A stretch of 64,000 bases of DNA from Acuticoccus kalidii (GTDB lineage: Bacteria; Pseudomonadota; Alphaproteobacteria; Rhizobiales; Amorphaceae). The stretch lies in the NCBI RefSeq assembly GCF_021556395.1, contig NZ_JAKGCS010000036.1, positions 806,001 to 870,000 on the forward strand, read 5' to 3'. The position numbers and the translations under genes are program-made. The notes under the pieces are model-generated. The model saw only the letters and a list, made by a program, of their open reading frames with translations. It had not been told where the DNA came from and ran no database searches. Below are positions 1 to 8,600 of the stretch, one piece after another (positions within the stretch are counted from its first letter, which is position 1; the number at the start of each line of letters is the position of its first letter).

Positions 1-3000
1 TCGATCGAGCCGGAGCCCGCGGCGCTCGCCATCACGGTGAGGGTGGCGACGTCGACATCGCCGGTGATGAACGTGCCGCCTTCGTTGACGGTGACGGTGC
101 CGCTCTTGGCGATCACGTTGCCGGAGAGGGTGCCCGAAACGCCGATCGTGGTCGATCCGTTGGCCTTGCCGGTGGCCGCATAGATCGCGCCGCCATAGCC
201 GGCCCCGACCGAGCCGCTCACGGTGCCGGTCGAGCCGATCGTGATCGTCGAGGTGGTGTTTTGCACCTGGGTCCAGACCGCCCAGCTCGACGCCGACTTG
301 GTCTCGACCGATCCGTCGACGGTGACGTTGACGGCCGCCTCGTTGTTGGGCCCGTTGCGGTGGAGAGAGCCGGCATAGGTCGTACCGTTTTTCTCGAAGA
401 TGCCGCCGCTGCCGGCGACCGACTGAGCGATGATGCCGTGGGCGTATCGGCCCGAGGTCGAGATCGAGCTCTTGGCGTCGACCGACACCGTGACGACGCC
501 GGAATGCCGCCCGTCGCCGCCGCTATATTTATAGTTCGCCTCATAGTCCGCATAATAGGCGTTGAGCTTCTGGGCGAGGTCCGCGGCGAAGCCGCCGCCG
601 CCGCCGATCGACTGGGCGATCACGCCCGCCGCCCCGTCGCCAGAGGTGACGATCGAGCCCGAGGTGAGGCTCACGTTGACATCATAACCCGCGCCGCGCT
701 GCTGATCGGAGACGAACGACACGTTGTCGATGTTTGCGGCGGTGGCCGAGATGAAGCCGCCGCCGCCGGCGATCGACTGCGCGACGATGCCCATCGAGCG
801 GCTGGCGTTGGTGGCGATCGCCCCGCTGTGCGTCACCGTCACGTCGCCGCCATCGAGATCGTGGAGCGCCTTCTGGTCCGAATTGGAGCCGAGCGTGATG
901 TCGATGACGTCGGACGCCTGATCGTTGTTGGTCGCCTTCGCGGCGCCGAGCGCGACGATGCCGAGGCCGCCGCCGGCGCCGATCGACTGGGCGAGCACAC
1001 CGTGCGCATCGCCGCCATGGGTCGTCAGTGTCTGATCGCTCGCGATGGTGACGTTGACGGCTCCACCTGTCGCCCCGCCGGAACTCACGCTCTTGGAGCC
1101 GAGCGAGAGCTTCACCTTCGGCACCGCGAAGCCGGAGGAAAGGCCCGTTCCGCCGCCGCCGCCGATCGACTGGGCGACGATCGCGGTGGAGGCGAAGCCA
1201 TATGTGGTGGTCGTACCGCCATAGACGGTGACGGTGCCGCCCGTGCCGCCGTCGCCGCCATTGGCGCCGATCGTCAGGGCGACGTCGGGCGTGTCATCGT
1301 CGCTGGAATCCGAGGAGCTGTCGCTGGATGACTTCGACACCGCGCCGGTGCCGCCGCCGCCGCCGATCGATTGGGCGTGGACGCCATGGGAGAAGGCGCC
1401 CTTCGTGGTGATGGTGCCGAGCGGGATGGTCGCGCCACTCGCGTCGGTGCCGACATAGATATTGCCGCCATTGCCGCCCGAGCCGCCGGCGCCATTGCCG
1501 ATGGTGATCGTGTGGCTGGTGGTGTCGTCGTCGTCATCATCGTCGCTGGCGAGAACGCGCGCGCGCGCCGCCTCGTCGACATTGTCGTCAGCGTCGTTGT
1601 CGTCGTCGTCGTCCTTCTCCGACTGAAAGACGACGGACGACTTGCCGAGGCCCGCGGCGCCGCCGCCGCCACCGATCGACTGGATGAGAATGCCGTCGGA
1701 GAAATCGCCCGAGGTGGCGATCGTGCCGGAGTTCCAGGCATAGGCGTTCCCGCCGGTGCCGCCGCCGCCGCCATCGCCGCCGAGGCCGACGGTGACGTCC
1801 CAGTCGGCCGAATCGTTCCCCGTGCCGCCGCCACCGGAGCCGCCGCCACCGCCGATCGACTGCACCATCAGCCCGCGTGAGCCATGGCCGGAGGTGACGA
1901 TCGAGCCGGTGCTGCTGACGCCGCCTCGCGCCAGCCCGCCATCGCCGGCGACACCGCCTTTCGCGCCGACATTGAGGTTGAGGCCCACCGATACGGCGTT
2001 CTTCGCGGTGCTCGACGAACCGGTGCCCGCGCCGCCGGCGCCGCCGCCGCCGCCGATCGACTGGACGAGGAGGCCGTCGGCGAGATCGCCCTTCGTCGTG
2101 ACGGCGCCCTCGATATGACCGTAGGCTTCGCCGCCGTTGCCGCCCTTGCCGGATTGGCCACCGAAGGAGAGGGTGACGTTCAGGCTGTAATTCTTGGTCT
2201 CGTCGTCACCATCGGTGGCTTTGTCGTCATCGTCGTTGTCGTCATCGTCGTCGCCGAAAAGGTCGGACAGCGCCTTGGTGGCGGCCGTCGCCGTCGCGTC
2301 GCCGCCGGCGCCGCCGCCGCCGCCGACCGACTGGACGAGGACGCCGGTCGCGCCGTCCCCTTCGGTCGTCAGCGCGGCGTTCTGGTCGACGAGGCTTTCT
2401 GCCAGAGCGCCATCGCCGCCCGAGCCGCCATTGCCGCCGTGGGCGATCGAGACGTTGATCGCGACGGTGTCGGTGCCCTCTTCGTTGACCGGGAGGCCCT
2501 CGGACACAGCTTTCGCGGTCGCCGCACCGCCCGCACCACCGCCGCCGCCGATCGACTGGGTGAGGATGCCGATCGCGTCGTTGCCGGCGGTGGTGAGGGT
2601 GCCTTCGAGCGTCGCGCTCGCGGTGCCGCCTTGGCCGCCCGAACCGCCTGTGCCGCCGGTCGCGATGGCGATGGAAAAGCCGAGCCCGTCGCTGCTCGAC
2701 TTCGAGGCGCCGCCCGTGCCGCCGCCGCCGCCGATCGACTGGACGTGCATGCCGAAGCCGTGGTCGCCCTTCGTGCTGATCGTGGCCGACGAGCCGCCCG
2801 TGACATAGGTCGACCCGCCGTTGCCGCCCGCACCACCGGCGCCGCCGACGCTCGTCGCGACGAACAGGCCCCACGCGCTCGCTTTGCCGCCGACGCCGCC
2901 ACCACCGCCGATCGATTGGGCGATGATGCCGGCGGCATAGTTGCCCGAGGTGGCGATCGAACCGTTCGTCGTGATCGCGATGGCGCCGCCCGTGCCGCCG

Positions 3001-5255
3001 GGCCCGCCGGAGCCGCCGACCGCGTGAAAGAGACCCTTGGCGTTGCGGCCCGCACCGCCGCCGCCGCCGATCGATTGGCCGACAATGCCGTGCCCTTCGT
3101 CGCCATAGGTGGTGAGCGTCGCGTAGTTGTTGACGGTGACCTTGCCGCCGATGCTGCCCGAACCGGATCCGCCGAGCCCGCCGACAGAGCCTTGGCCCAT
3201 GCTCGTCCCGCCGCCGCCGCCGATGGACTGGGCGAGAATGGCGATGCCGCCGCCGAGCGAATCGTCGCCGGAGCCGCTTGCCGAAGCGCCGGCGCCCGTC
3301 GGGGTCTTTCCGGTCGTCGTGATGGCGCCGTGATTCGTCACCGTCACGGCGTCGCCGTTCGCCGTCGCAAGGCCGCCGATGCTCTGCGCCGCGCTCGTAT
3401 CGACGAGGCCGAGTGAGTTGGTGCTCAGCGCGTCCGAATTGGTGAGGATGCCGCCGCCGCCGCCGATCGATTGGGCGACGATGCCGTGCGCATCGGTCCC
3501 GGACACGTTGATCGTCCCGGTGTTGGTCACCGTGACGCTGCTGCTGCCCGTCGCCGTGTCGTTGGTGTCGCCCCAGACGATCGCGCTGTCACCGGCATTG
3601 TCGTAGACGGCCGTCGCCAGCGACGCGGCCGCCGACTGGGCGACGATGCCGTGCGCATAATCGCCGGTATTGGTGATGTTGAAATCACTCGTGACGTAGA
3701 CGGTCCCGCCCTTGCCGGCAGAGCCGTAGGCTTGGACGTAGATGTCGTCGTTTCGTCCGGCGCCGCCGAGGGATTGGGCTAGGATGCCGATCGAGCGCGT
3801 GCCGGCGCTTTCGATCGAGCCACCGCCGGACATCGTGACCGTCGCGGTGCCCGCATCGCCCCCGGACAGGCCTTGGTCGTTGTATGAGGCGACCTGTGCC
3901 GCGCCGCCGACGGATTGGGCGAGGACGACCGACGAATCGTCGCCCGTCGTCTTGAGGAGGGTATCGGAGGAGCCGTAGGCGAGCACCGCCGCCTTGCCGC
4001 CGGCCCCGCCGCTGGCGATCCACGTGCCGACATAGACGCCCGTGCCGCCGACGCTGACGGCGGCGACCGCGGCCCCGGTCTTCCGGATCACCTGTTGCGG
4101 TCCGACATTCGTGCCGACGCCGGCGGTGGAGATCGTCCCCGTCATTGCCGCCGTTTTGGAGCCGAGATAAACGGTCGCGTCGCCGCCTTTGCCGCCTTCG
4201 CCGCCATAGACATATTGGCCGAAGGTGTTCGCCTGATAGAGCGCGTTGCCGCCATAGGACGCGGCGAACACGGCCGGTCCCGTCGACGTCGCCGAGACGT
4301 TGGCCGAGCCCGTTATCGTGATCGAGGTCGTCCCGCCATTGCCGGCTCTTTCCTTGCCGCCATTGGGGTACTGGATCGTCGACATGCCGCCGCGGCTCAC
4401 CGCGAGGATGCCGCCCTTGGCGCCGGAGACGTCGCCGCTCGTCGTGATGGTGACGGCGCCGCCGACGCCGTTCTTGCCGCCGTCGACCTGGAGGCCGCCG
4501 CTCGACAGGGCATAGATTCCGGCGCCGATGCTGCTCGACACCGACGCGGTGTTGGTGATCGTGATCGCCCCGCCGGATCCCGCCGGGTTGGGGAGATAAC
4601 CGCCCTCGCTCTGGCTGTACGCCTCATTGGAGCCGAGAGCCATCGAGCCGCGCGAGTAGACGGAGAGCGCGTTATATTGGGTCGATTTCTGGAACAGGAG
4701 GTCGTCAGAATGCGAGTTGTTCTGAATGATCGACGTCGTTGATGCGCTGGATCCCACCTGGATCTCAGCGTTGTTCGTGATCGTGACGTTGAGCCCGTTC
4801 CAGCCGAAGAATGACCCTTTCTTGGAGGGGGTATAGTTGCCGTCGTTGAGATAGAGGTCTTCCGTCGGCAGGTTCTGATAGTACGCATACGCGCCGCCAT
4901 AGGCGTATTGCGGCGCGTCGATCGTGCCTGACGACTCGATGGTGCAGGTGAAGGTCTGCTTCGACGCCGTCCGCATCGAGTCGATATCGGCCGCGTCGAA
5001 GTCTTGCGAGCCATCGATGGTGTAACTCGTCACCGACGGGCTGCACGAGGCTTGCGCGTACGCGCGGGAATAGACCGGCAAGCCCGCGAGGGCTCCGGCA
5101 AGCGCGGTCGATTGGAAGAGCAACGACGAGGCGACCCGCCGGACCGTCACCCGACGCTGGCGCTTCGAGACCTCGCTTGGCGCTGGGGCGTCGCCTCCGT
5201 TTTGTCGCTTTTTTGCAGAATTTGCGACGGAAAAAGAACGGAGCTTTCGCGCCAT
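1..5255 (-). CDS. Giant repeat-rich autotransporter-like surface protein, 3' end outside window
   Basis: One uninterrupted frame of 1751 codons runs from an ATG at 5255 (GGAG about 10 nt upstream) off the left edge. The first 70 or so residues look like an extended signal peptide: a long basic stretch (MARKLRSF..., KRQRRVTVRR), a hydrophobic segment (SSLLFQSTALAGALAGL) and a likely AYA-QA cleavage site. The rest is Gly/Ser/Thr/Ala/Val-rich with alternating beta-strand periodicity. A block ending in a G-I-x-A-Q-S-I-G-G-G-G-G type motif recurs roughly every 50-100 residues. Such repeats are typical of passenger domains of large alphaproteobacterial autotransporters or adhesins that fold as beta-helices outside the cell. 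The C-terminal barrel that would prove type V secretion is not in the window. Asp-rich insertions occur near 1517-1640 and 2200-2265. A GC-rich 249-bp gap separates it from the upstream merR gene. Confidence 0.85.
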   Translation of the reverse strand, partial: MARKLRSFSVANSAKKRQNGGDAPAPSEVSKRQRRVTVRRVASSLLFQSTALAGALAGLPVYSRAYAQASCSPSVTSYTIDGSQDFDAADIDSMRTASKQTFTCTIESSGTIDAPQYAYGGAYAYYQNLPTEDLYLNDGNYTPSKKGSFFGWNGLNVTITNNAEIQVGSSASTTSIIQNNSHSDDLLFQKSTQYNALSVYSRGSMALGSNEAYSQSEGGYLPNPAGSGGAITITNTASVSSSIGAGIYALSSGGLQVDGGKNGVGGAVTITTSGDVSGAKGGILAVSRGGMSTIQYPNGGKERAGNGGTTSITITGSANVSATSTGPAVFAASYGGNALYQANTFGQYVYGGEGGKGGDATVYLGSKTAAMTGTISTAGVGTNVGPQQVIRKTGAAVAAVSVGGTGVYVGTWIASGGAGGKAAVLAYGSSDTLLKTTGDDSSVVLAQSVGGAAQVASYNDQGLSGGDAGTATVTMSGGGSIESAGTRSIGILAQSLGGAGRNDDIYVQAYGSAGKGGTVYVTSDFNITNTGDYAHGIVAQSAAASLATAVYDNAGDSAIVWGDTNDTATGSSSVTVTNTGTINVSGTDAHGIVAQSIGGGGGILTNSDALSTNSLGLVDTSAAQSIGGLATANGDAVTVTNHGAITTTGKTPTGAGASASGSGDDSLGGGIAILAQSIGGGGGTSMGQGSVGGLGGSGSGSIGGKVTVNNYATLTTYGDEGHGIVGQSIGGGGGAGRNAKGLFHAVGGSGGPGGTGGAIAITTNGSIATSGNYAAGIIAQSIGGGGGVGGKASAWGLFVATSVGGAGGAGGNGGSTYVTGGSSATISTKGDHGFGMHVQSIGGGGGTGGASKSSSDGLGFSIAIATGGTGGSGGQGGTASATLEGTLTTAGNDAIGILTQSIGGGGGAGGAATAKAVSEGLPVNEEGTDTVAINVSIAHGGNGGSGGDGALAESLVDQNAALTTEGDGATGVLVQSVGGGGGAGGDATATAATKALSDLFGDDDDDNDDDDKATDGDDETKNYSLNVTLSFGGQSGKGGNGGEAYGHIEGAVTTKGDLADGLLVQSIGGGGGAGGAGTGSSSTAKNAVSVGLNLNVGAKGGVAGDGGLARGGVSSTGSIVTSGHGSRGLMVQSIGGGGGSGGGGTGNDSADWDVTVGLGGDGGGGGTGGNAYAWNSGTIATSGDFSDGILIQSIGGGGGAAGLGKSSVVFQSEKDDDDDNDADDNVDEAARARVLASDDDDDDDTTSHTITIGNGAGGSGGNGGNIYVGTDASGATIPLGTITTKGAFSHGVHAQSIGGGGGTGAVSKSSSDSSSDSSDDDTPDVALTIGANGGDGGTGGTVTVYGGTTTTYGFASTAIVAQSIGGGGGTGLSSGFAVPKVKLSLGSKSVSSGGATGGAVNVTIASDQTLTTHGGDAHGVLAQSIGAGGGLGIVALGAAKATNNDQASDVIDITLGSNSDQKALHDLDGGDVTVTHSGAIATNASRSMGIVAQSIAGGGGFISATAANIDNVSFVSDQQRGAGYDVNVSLTSGSIVTSGDGAAGVIAQSIGGGGGFAADLAQKLNAYYADYEANYKYSGGDGRHSGVVTVSVDAKSSISTSGRYAHGIIAQSVAGSGGIFEKNGTTYAGSLHRNGPNNEAAVNVTVDGSVETKSASSWAVWTQVQNTTSTITIGSTGTVSGSVGAGYGGAIYAATGKANGSTTIGVSGTLSGNVIAKSGTVTVNEGGTFITGDVDVATLTVMASAAGSGSI
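560..3500 (-). repeat. Tandem degenerate protein repeat (QSIGGGGG block) within the giant gene
   Basis: On the plus strand the motif shows as repeated ccgccgccgccgatcga(c/t)tgg, for example near 600, 762, 976, 1157, 1360, 1667, 1847, 2047, 2318, 2540, 2730, 2904, 3060, 3215 and 3457. Each copy encodes QS(I/V)GGGGG after a G-[IVLM]-x-x segment. The sequence between copies diverges, while the motif codons are very similar, as expected from repeat expansion followed by divergence. Weaker copies (QSVGGAAQ, QSLGGAGR, QSAAASLA) lie nearer the N-terminus between 3600 and 3960, and QSVAGSGG lies near 410. Confidence 0.85.
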
Positions 5256-5504
5256 GCGGAGTGTCTCCAACATCCGGCCGATCGCCTCGGCCCATGGTCA
5301 TCGGGAAGGGAAGACACGCGCAAAGAACACGATCGTCCACAGACGATCTGAGGCGATCGGCGGCAAGAGGGTCAATCCCCAAACGATAGGCCGCGCCACA
5401 TGATCGCCCTATTTGAGCGCCGTCGCGATGTTTGGGCAACAACGTTTACCGGAGGTCGGAAAACGGCGCTGATCGAGGATGAATATCGATCCGGCAGTTC
5501 GCGC

Positions 5505-5933
5505 TCAGGCGCCGATATCATCGTGCCGGGTGAGGCATTCAGAGTGGTCGCGCAGCACCTCGAGGACGCGGCAATCGGCGGCGTGGCCCCCGCTGCACTC
5601 CTCGATCATCCGATGCAGCTCGGTCTTCAGCGCGTTGAGGCGGGCGATCCGCTGCTCGACCTGCTTGAGCTGGCGGCGCGCGATCGCGTCCGCCTCGTGG
5701 CACGATTGGTCCGGGTGATCGGAGAGGCTGAGGAGCTCGCGGATCGCCTCGAGGGGGAAGCCGAGCTGACGCGCATGCCGGATGAAGGACAGCCGGTCGA
5801 AATCGGCGTCGCTATAGCGGCGCTGGCCGCCTTCCGTCCGCTCCGCCTCGGGCATCAGCCCGATCTCTTCATAATAGCGGATCGTCTGAACGCGCGTTCC
5901 GGTCTTCTGACCGAGCTTGCCGATCGTCAACAT
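5505..5933 (-). CDS. MerR-family heavy-metal (Cd/Pb/Zn type) transcriptional regulator
   Basis: A 142-residue MerR protein. The N-terminal winged helix reads LTIGKLGQKTG with RYYEEIGL at residues 19-26, and a long dimerisation helix follows. Cysteines at 78, 113, 121 and 133 are placed like the metal ligands of CadR/PbrR/ZntR regulators (one at the start of the dimerisation helix, a pair in the C-terminal metal loop CSGGHAADC). This favours a divalent soft-metal sensor over a Cu(I) or redox sensor. The gene lies 23 bp downstream of the P-type ATPase on the same strand and probably shares its transcript. The operator at 8380-8410 in front of the ATPase fits binding by this family, which would make the operon self-inducing. 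The exact metal cannot be assigned from sequence. Confidence 0.9.
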   Translation of the reverse strand: MLTIGKLGQKTGTRVQTIRYYEEIGLMPEAERTEGGQRRYSDADFDRLSFIRHARQLGFPLEAIRELLSLSDHPDQSCHEADAIARRQLKQVEQRIARLNALKTELHRMIEECSGGHAADCRVLEVLRDHSECLTRHDDIGA

Positions 5934-5956
5934 CGAGCCGTCCTCCTCGCCCGAGC

Positions 5957-8347
5957 CTAGGCCGGGGCGCTCTTCGCCACATGGGGGCTCGCCGCCTCAG
6001 CGTCCACTGTCGGGAGGAACGGCGCATCTTTCGCGCCGAGCAACCGGAGCGCGTTCGCGACGACCAGCAACGAAACGCCCACATCGGCGGCGATCGCGCC
6101 CCACATCGAGGCCATGCCGAAGGTGGTGAGGGCCACGAACGCGGCTTTCGTCACGAGTGAGATCGCAATGTTCTGGTGGATGATCCCCATCGTCCGGCGC
6201 GAATGGCGGATGAGCCAGGGGATCCGAGCGATATCGTCGGAGATGAGGGCGATATCGGCGGTTTCGATCGCCGCGTCCGAGCCGATCGCCCCCATCGCGA
6301 TGCCATAATGTGCCCGCGCCATCGCCGGGGCGTCGTTCACCCCGTCGCCGATCATGGCGACGACCTCGTGGGTCGCGACCAGCTCTTCGATCGCCGTCAC
6401 CTTGTCCTCGGGGAGGAGGCCGGCGCGCACCTCGTCGATGCCGACCTCTTCGGCGACGGCGCGCGCCGTCCGGGCATTGTCTCCCGTCAGCATGACGACC
6501 GTCCCGACGCCGAGGTCGTGGAGGGCGCTGACCAGGGCCTTCGCATCGGGCCGCACCTTGTCGCGCAATTCGAGGACGCCGAGAACGCCCGCTTCGTCGC
6601 CGATCGCGACGAGGGTGCCGCCGGCCGTCTCGATGCTGTCGCGCAGCTCCTGCGGGATCGCGTCCGCAAACCCCTTCTCGGCGGCGAAGCGATCCGAGCC
6701 GAGCCAGACGGCCTTGCCGCCGACCCGGCCCTCGACGCCGCGCCCCGGCACGGTGCGCGTCTCCTGTGCGGTTTCGATGGCGACCGCTTCCCGGTCGGCG
6801 TGGGTGAGGATGGCGCGCGCGAGGGGATGGGAGGAGCGCGTTTCGAGCGCGGCGGCGAGGGCGAGGACGGCGGAGCGATCGCCGCCGCCGAGGGCGTGGA
6901 CGGTGGCGATTTCGGGCTCGCCCATCGTGATCGTGCCGGTTTTGTCGAGCGCGACGGCGCGCGTGCGCCCCGGCACCTCGACATAGACGCCGCCTTTGAC
7001 GAGGACGCCCGCCCGCGCCGACGACGCGAGCGCGGCCACGATCGACACCGGCGTCGAGATGACGAGCGCACAGGGGCACGCGATGACGAGGAGGACGAGG
7101 GCGTTATAGAACCAGAAGCCCCAATCGCCCCCCGCCACCAGCGGCGGCAACAAAGCGAGCGCCACAGCGAGCGCCATCACGGCGGGGGTGTAGACCCGGG
7201 CGAATTTCTCCACCCATTGCTCCACCGGCGCGCGGCGCACCTGGGCGTCGTCGACCATACGGATGATCTTGGCGAGCACCGTGTCGGTCGCCGCTTTGGT
7301 CGCCCGGACGACGAGCGTTCCCTCGCCGTTGATCGTGCCGGCATAGACCTCGTCGCCGGCCTCCTTGGCAACGAGCGTGCTTTCGCCCGTGATCGGTGCC
7401 TGGTCGACCGCGCCCGCGCCCTCCATCACCTCGCCGTCGAGCGGAATACGGTCGCCGCCCCGCACCACGAAGCGGTCGCCGACGGCGATCTCCTCGGCGC
7501 GCACCGTCGCCTCGGTGCCGTCCGGGCGCATCAGGCGGGCGGTCGGCGGCGCGAGATCGAGGAGGGCGGACACGGCGGTCTTCGCGCGGCCGACGCTCCA
7601 GCTTTCGAGCGTCAATGAGAGCGAGAAGAGGAACGCGACGGTCGCCGCCTCGAACATATCGCCGAGGCCCAGCGCGCCGGCGATGGCGACGACCATCAAG
7701 AGGTTCATGTCAGGCGAAAGGCGCCGCGCCGACGCCCACGCCTTCGGCGCCACGAGGAACACGCCGAAGCCGATCGCGAGGGCGAACAGCAGCGCCTCGC
7801 CGGGCGGCACCGGGGTCGATCCGTGCCCGGCGAAGAGGTTGAGGGCATCGCCGAGTCCCGTCTCGACGACATGCCAGACGAGTCCCGCCGCCCAGAATAC
7901 GCCGCTGAGAACGGTGAGACGCTTTTGCTTTGCGAAATGCTTCGACCGGCTCGAGGCGGCGGTCGCCTCGTTCCACGGCTCGGCCTTCATCCCGGTTTCG
8001 GCGACGAGGCGGGCAATGTCCGCGTCCGAGATCGCGTCGGCGGTATCGAGGACGATCATCCGGCCGTTGATGACGTCGAAGGCGAGATGATCGGAGCCGC
8101 CGACCGAGGGGCCGACGGCCCGGTTGAGGATCGCGACCTCTTCGGCGCAATCGAGCCCGTCGACCCGGAAGCTGCGACCCGTGCCCGCCGGCGGCACCGC
8201 GGGAATGGGTGCGTCCGCGCTGCATCCATGGTTCGCGTGCTCATGGTGCGCGTGGGCGGGCGTCTCGTCATGATCGTGCGGCGCGCAGCATGCGTTCGCG
8301 TGGGCGACGGTGCGATCCTGATGGCGCTCGATGCGGTCGGTGGGCAT
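5957..8347 (-). CDS. P1B-type heavy-metal-exporting ATPase (Zn/Cd/Pb, ZntA/CadA-like)
   Basis: A 796-residue pump. It has a His/Cys-rich N-terminus (ANACCAPHDHDE, AHAHHEHANHGC) that suits metal binding, then one degenerate HMA domain whose motif is GLDCAEE rather than GMxCxxC, as in many Zn/Cd pumps. Next come the actuator motif TGES, the transmembrane metal site ACPCAL, the phosphorylation site DKTGT, the SSHPLA signature, MLTGDN and GDGVNDAP. CPC and DCAEE together indicate a P1B-2-type exporter of Zn, Cd or Pb across the inner membrane. I place the start at the ATG at 8347, preceded by GAGG 8 nt upstream. The GTG at 8377 gives a longer frame but lies 3 nt from the -10 element of the MerR-type promoter, so it would leave essentially no leader. 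Confidence 0.93.
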   Translation of the reverse strand: MPTDRIERHQDRTVAHANACCAPHDHDETPAHAHHEHANHGCSADAPIPAVPPAGTGRSFRVDGLDCAEEVAILNRAVGPSVGGSDHLAFDVINGRMIVLDTADAISDADIARLVAETGMKAEPWNEATAASSRSKHFAKQKRLTVLSGVFWAAGLVWHVVETGLGDALNLFAGHGSTPVPPGEALLFALAIGFGVFLVAPKAWASARRLSPDMNLLMVVAIAGALGLGDMFEAATVAFLFSLSLTLESWSVGRAKTAVSALLDLAPPTARLMRPDGTEATVRAEEIAVGDRFVVRGGDRIPLDGEVMEGAGAVDQAPITGESTLVAKEAGDEVYAGTINGEGTLVVRATKAATDTVLAKIIRMVDDAQVRRAPVEQWVEKFARVYTPAVMALAVALALLPPLVAGGDWGFWFYNALVLLVIACPCALVISTPVSIVAALASSARAGVLVKGGVYVEVPGRTRAVALDKTGTITMGEPEIATVHALGGGDRSAVLALAAALETRSSHPLARAILTHADREAVAIETAQETRTVPGRGVEGRVGGKAVWLGSDRFAAEKGFADAIPQELRDSIETAGGTLVAIGDEAGVLGVLELRDKVRPDAKALVSALHDLGVGTVVMLTGDNARTARAVAEEVGIDEVRAGLLPEDKVTAIEELVATHEVVAMIGDGVNDAPAMARAHYGIAMGAIGSDAAIETADIALISDDIARIPWLIRHSRRTMGIIHQNIAISLVTKAAFVALTTFGMASMWGAIAADVGVSLLVVANALRLLGAKDAPFLPTVDAEAASPHVAKSAPA

Positions 8348-8379
8348 TTCCGATACCTCGGCTTTCCGGCAATGCACCC

Positions 8380-8410
8380 GAGGTAGTTGCTACAGCCACT
8401 GTAGCTTCAA
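8380..8410 (-). promoter_or_regulatory. MerR-type promoter and operator of the metal ATPase operon
   Basis: Read on the minus strand: -35 TTGAAG (8405-8410), a 19-bp spacer (8386-8404) and a poor -10 TACCTC (8380-8385). The spacer contains a perfect dyad CTACAG-TGG-CTGTAG (8390-8404). An over-long 19-20-bp spacer filled by a dyad is the hallmark of promoters untwisted by MerR-family activators, and this dyad closely resembles CadR/PbrR operators. It sits 33 bp upstream of the ATG at 8347. Confidence 0.9.
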
Positions 8411-8600
8411 GGGGGTATGGAGGATTTCTTTAAAGGCGAGCCACACCCGCCGGCGGGGCCGAACGAAGCCGGCGCACGTCGCCCGTGACGTCACGCGCTC
8501 TTGTGTGGTTTGATCGCGTCGGGCAGCCAGAACATGCGCCACGCGCAGCGCATTTCGGCTATCGAATGCAGTCGTGAGCGATGAACAGCCGGGGGATGGA

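Noticed and set aside
261..3416. Long plus-strand frames (for example 261-1331 and 1884-3416)
   Set aside because: They mirror the repeat gene on the minus strand and consist of low-complexity Ala/Asp/Arg/Pro sequence. The minus frame has a signal peptide, an RBS and meaningful repeats.
600..3480. Regularly spaced ccgccgccgccgatcgactgg repeats as a CRISPR-like or VNTR array
   Set aside because: The repeats are in-frame codons for QSIGGGGG in one long coding frame, and spacers are coding, of variable length and partly similar to each other.
8348..8377. GTG start at 8377 for the metal ATPase
   Set aside because: It lies 3 nt from the -10 element of the MerR-type promoter, while ATG 8347 has its own RBS.
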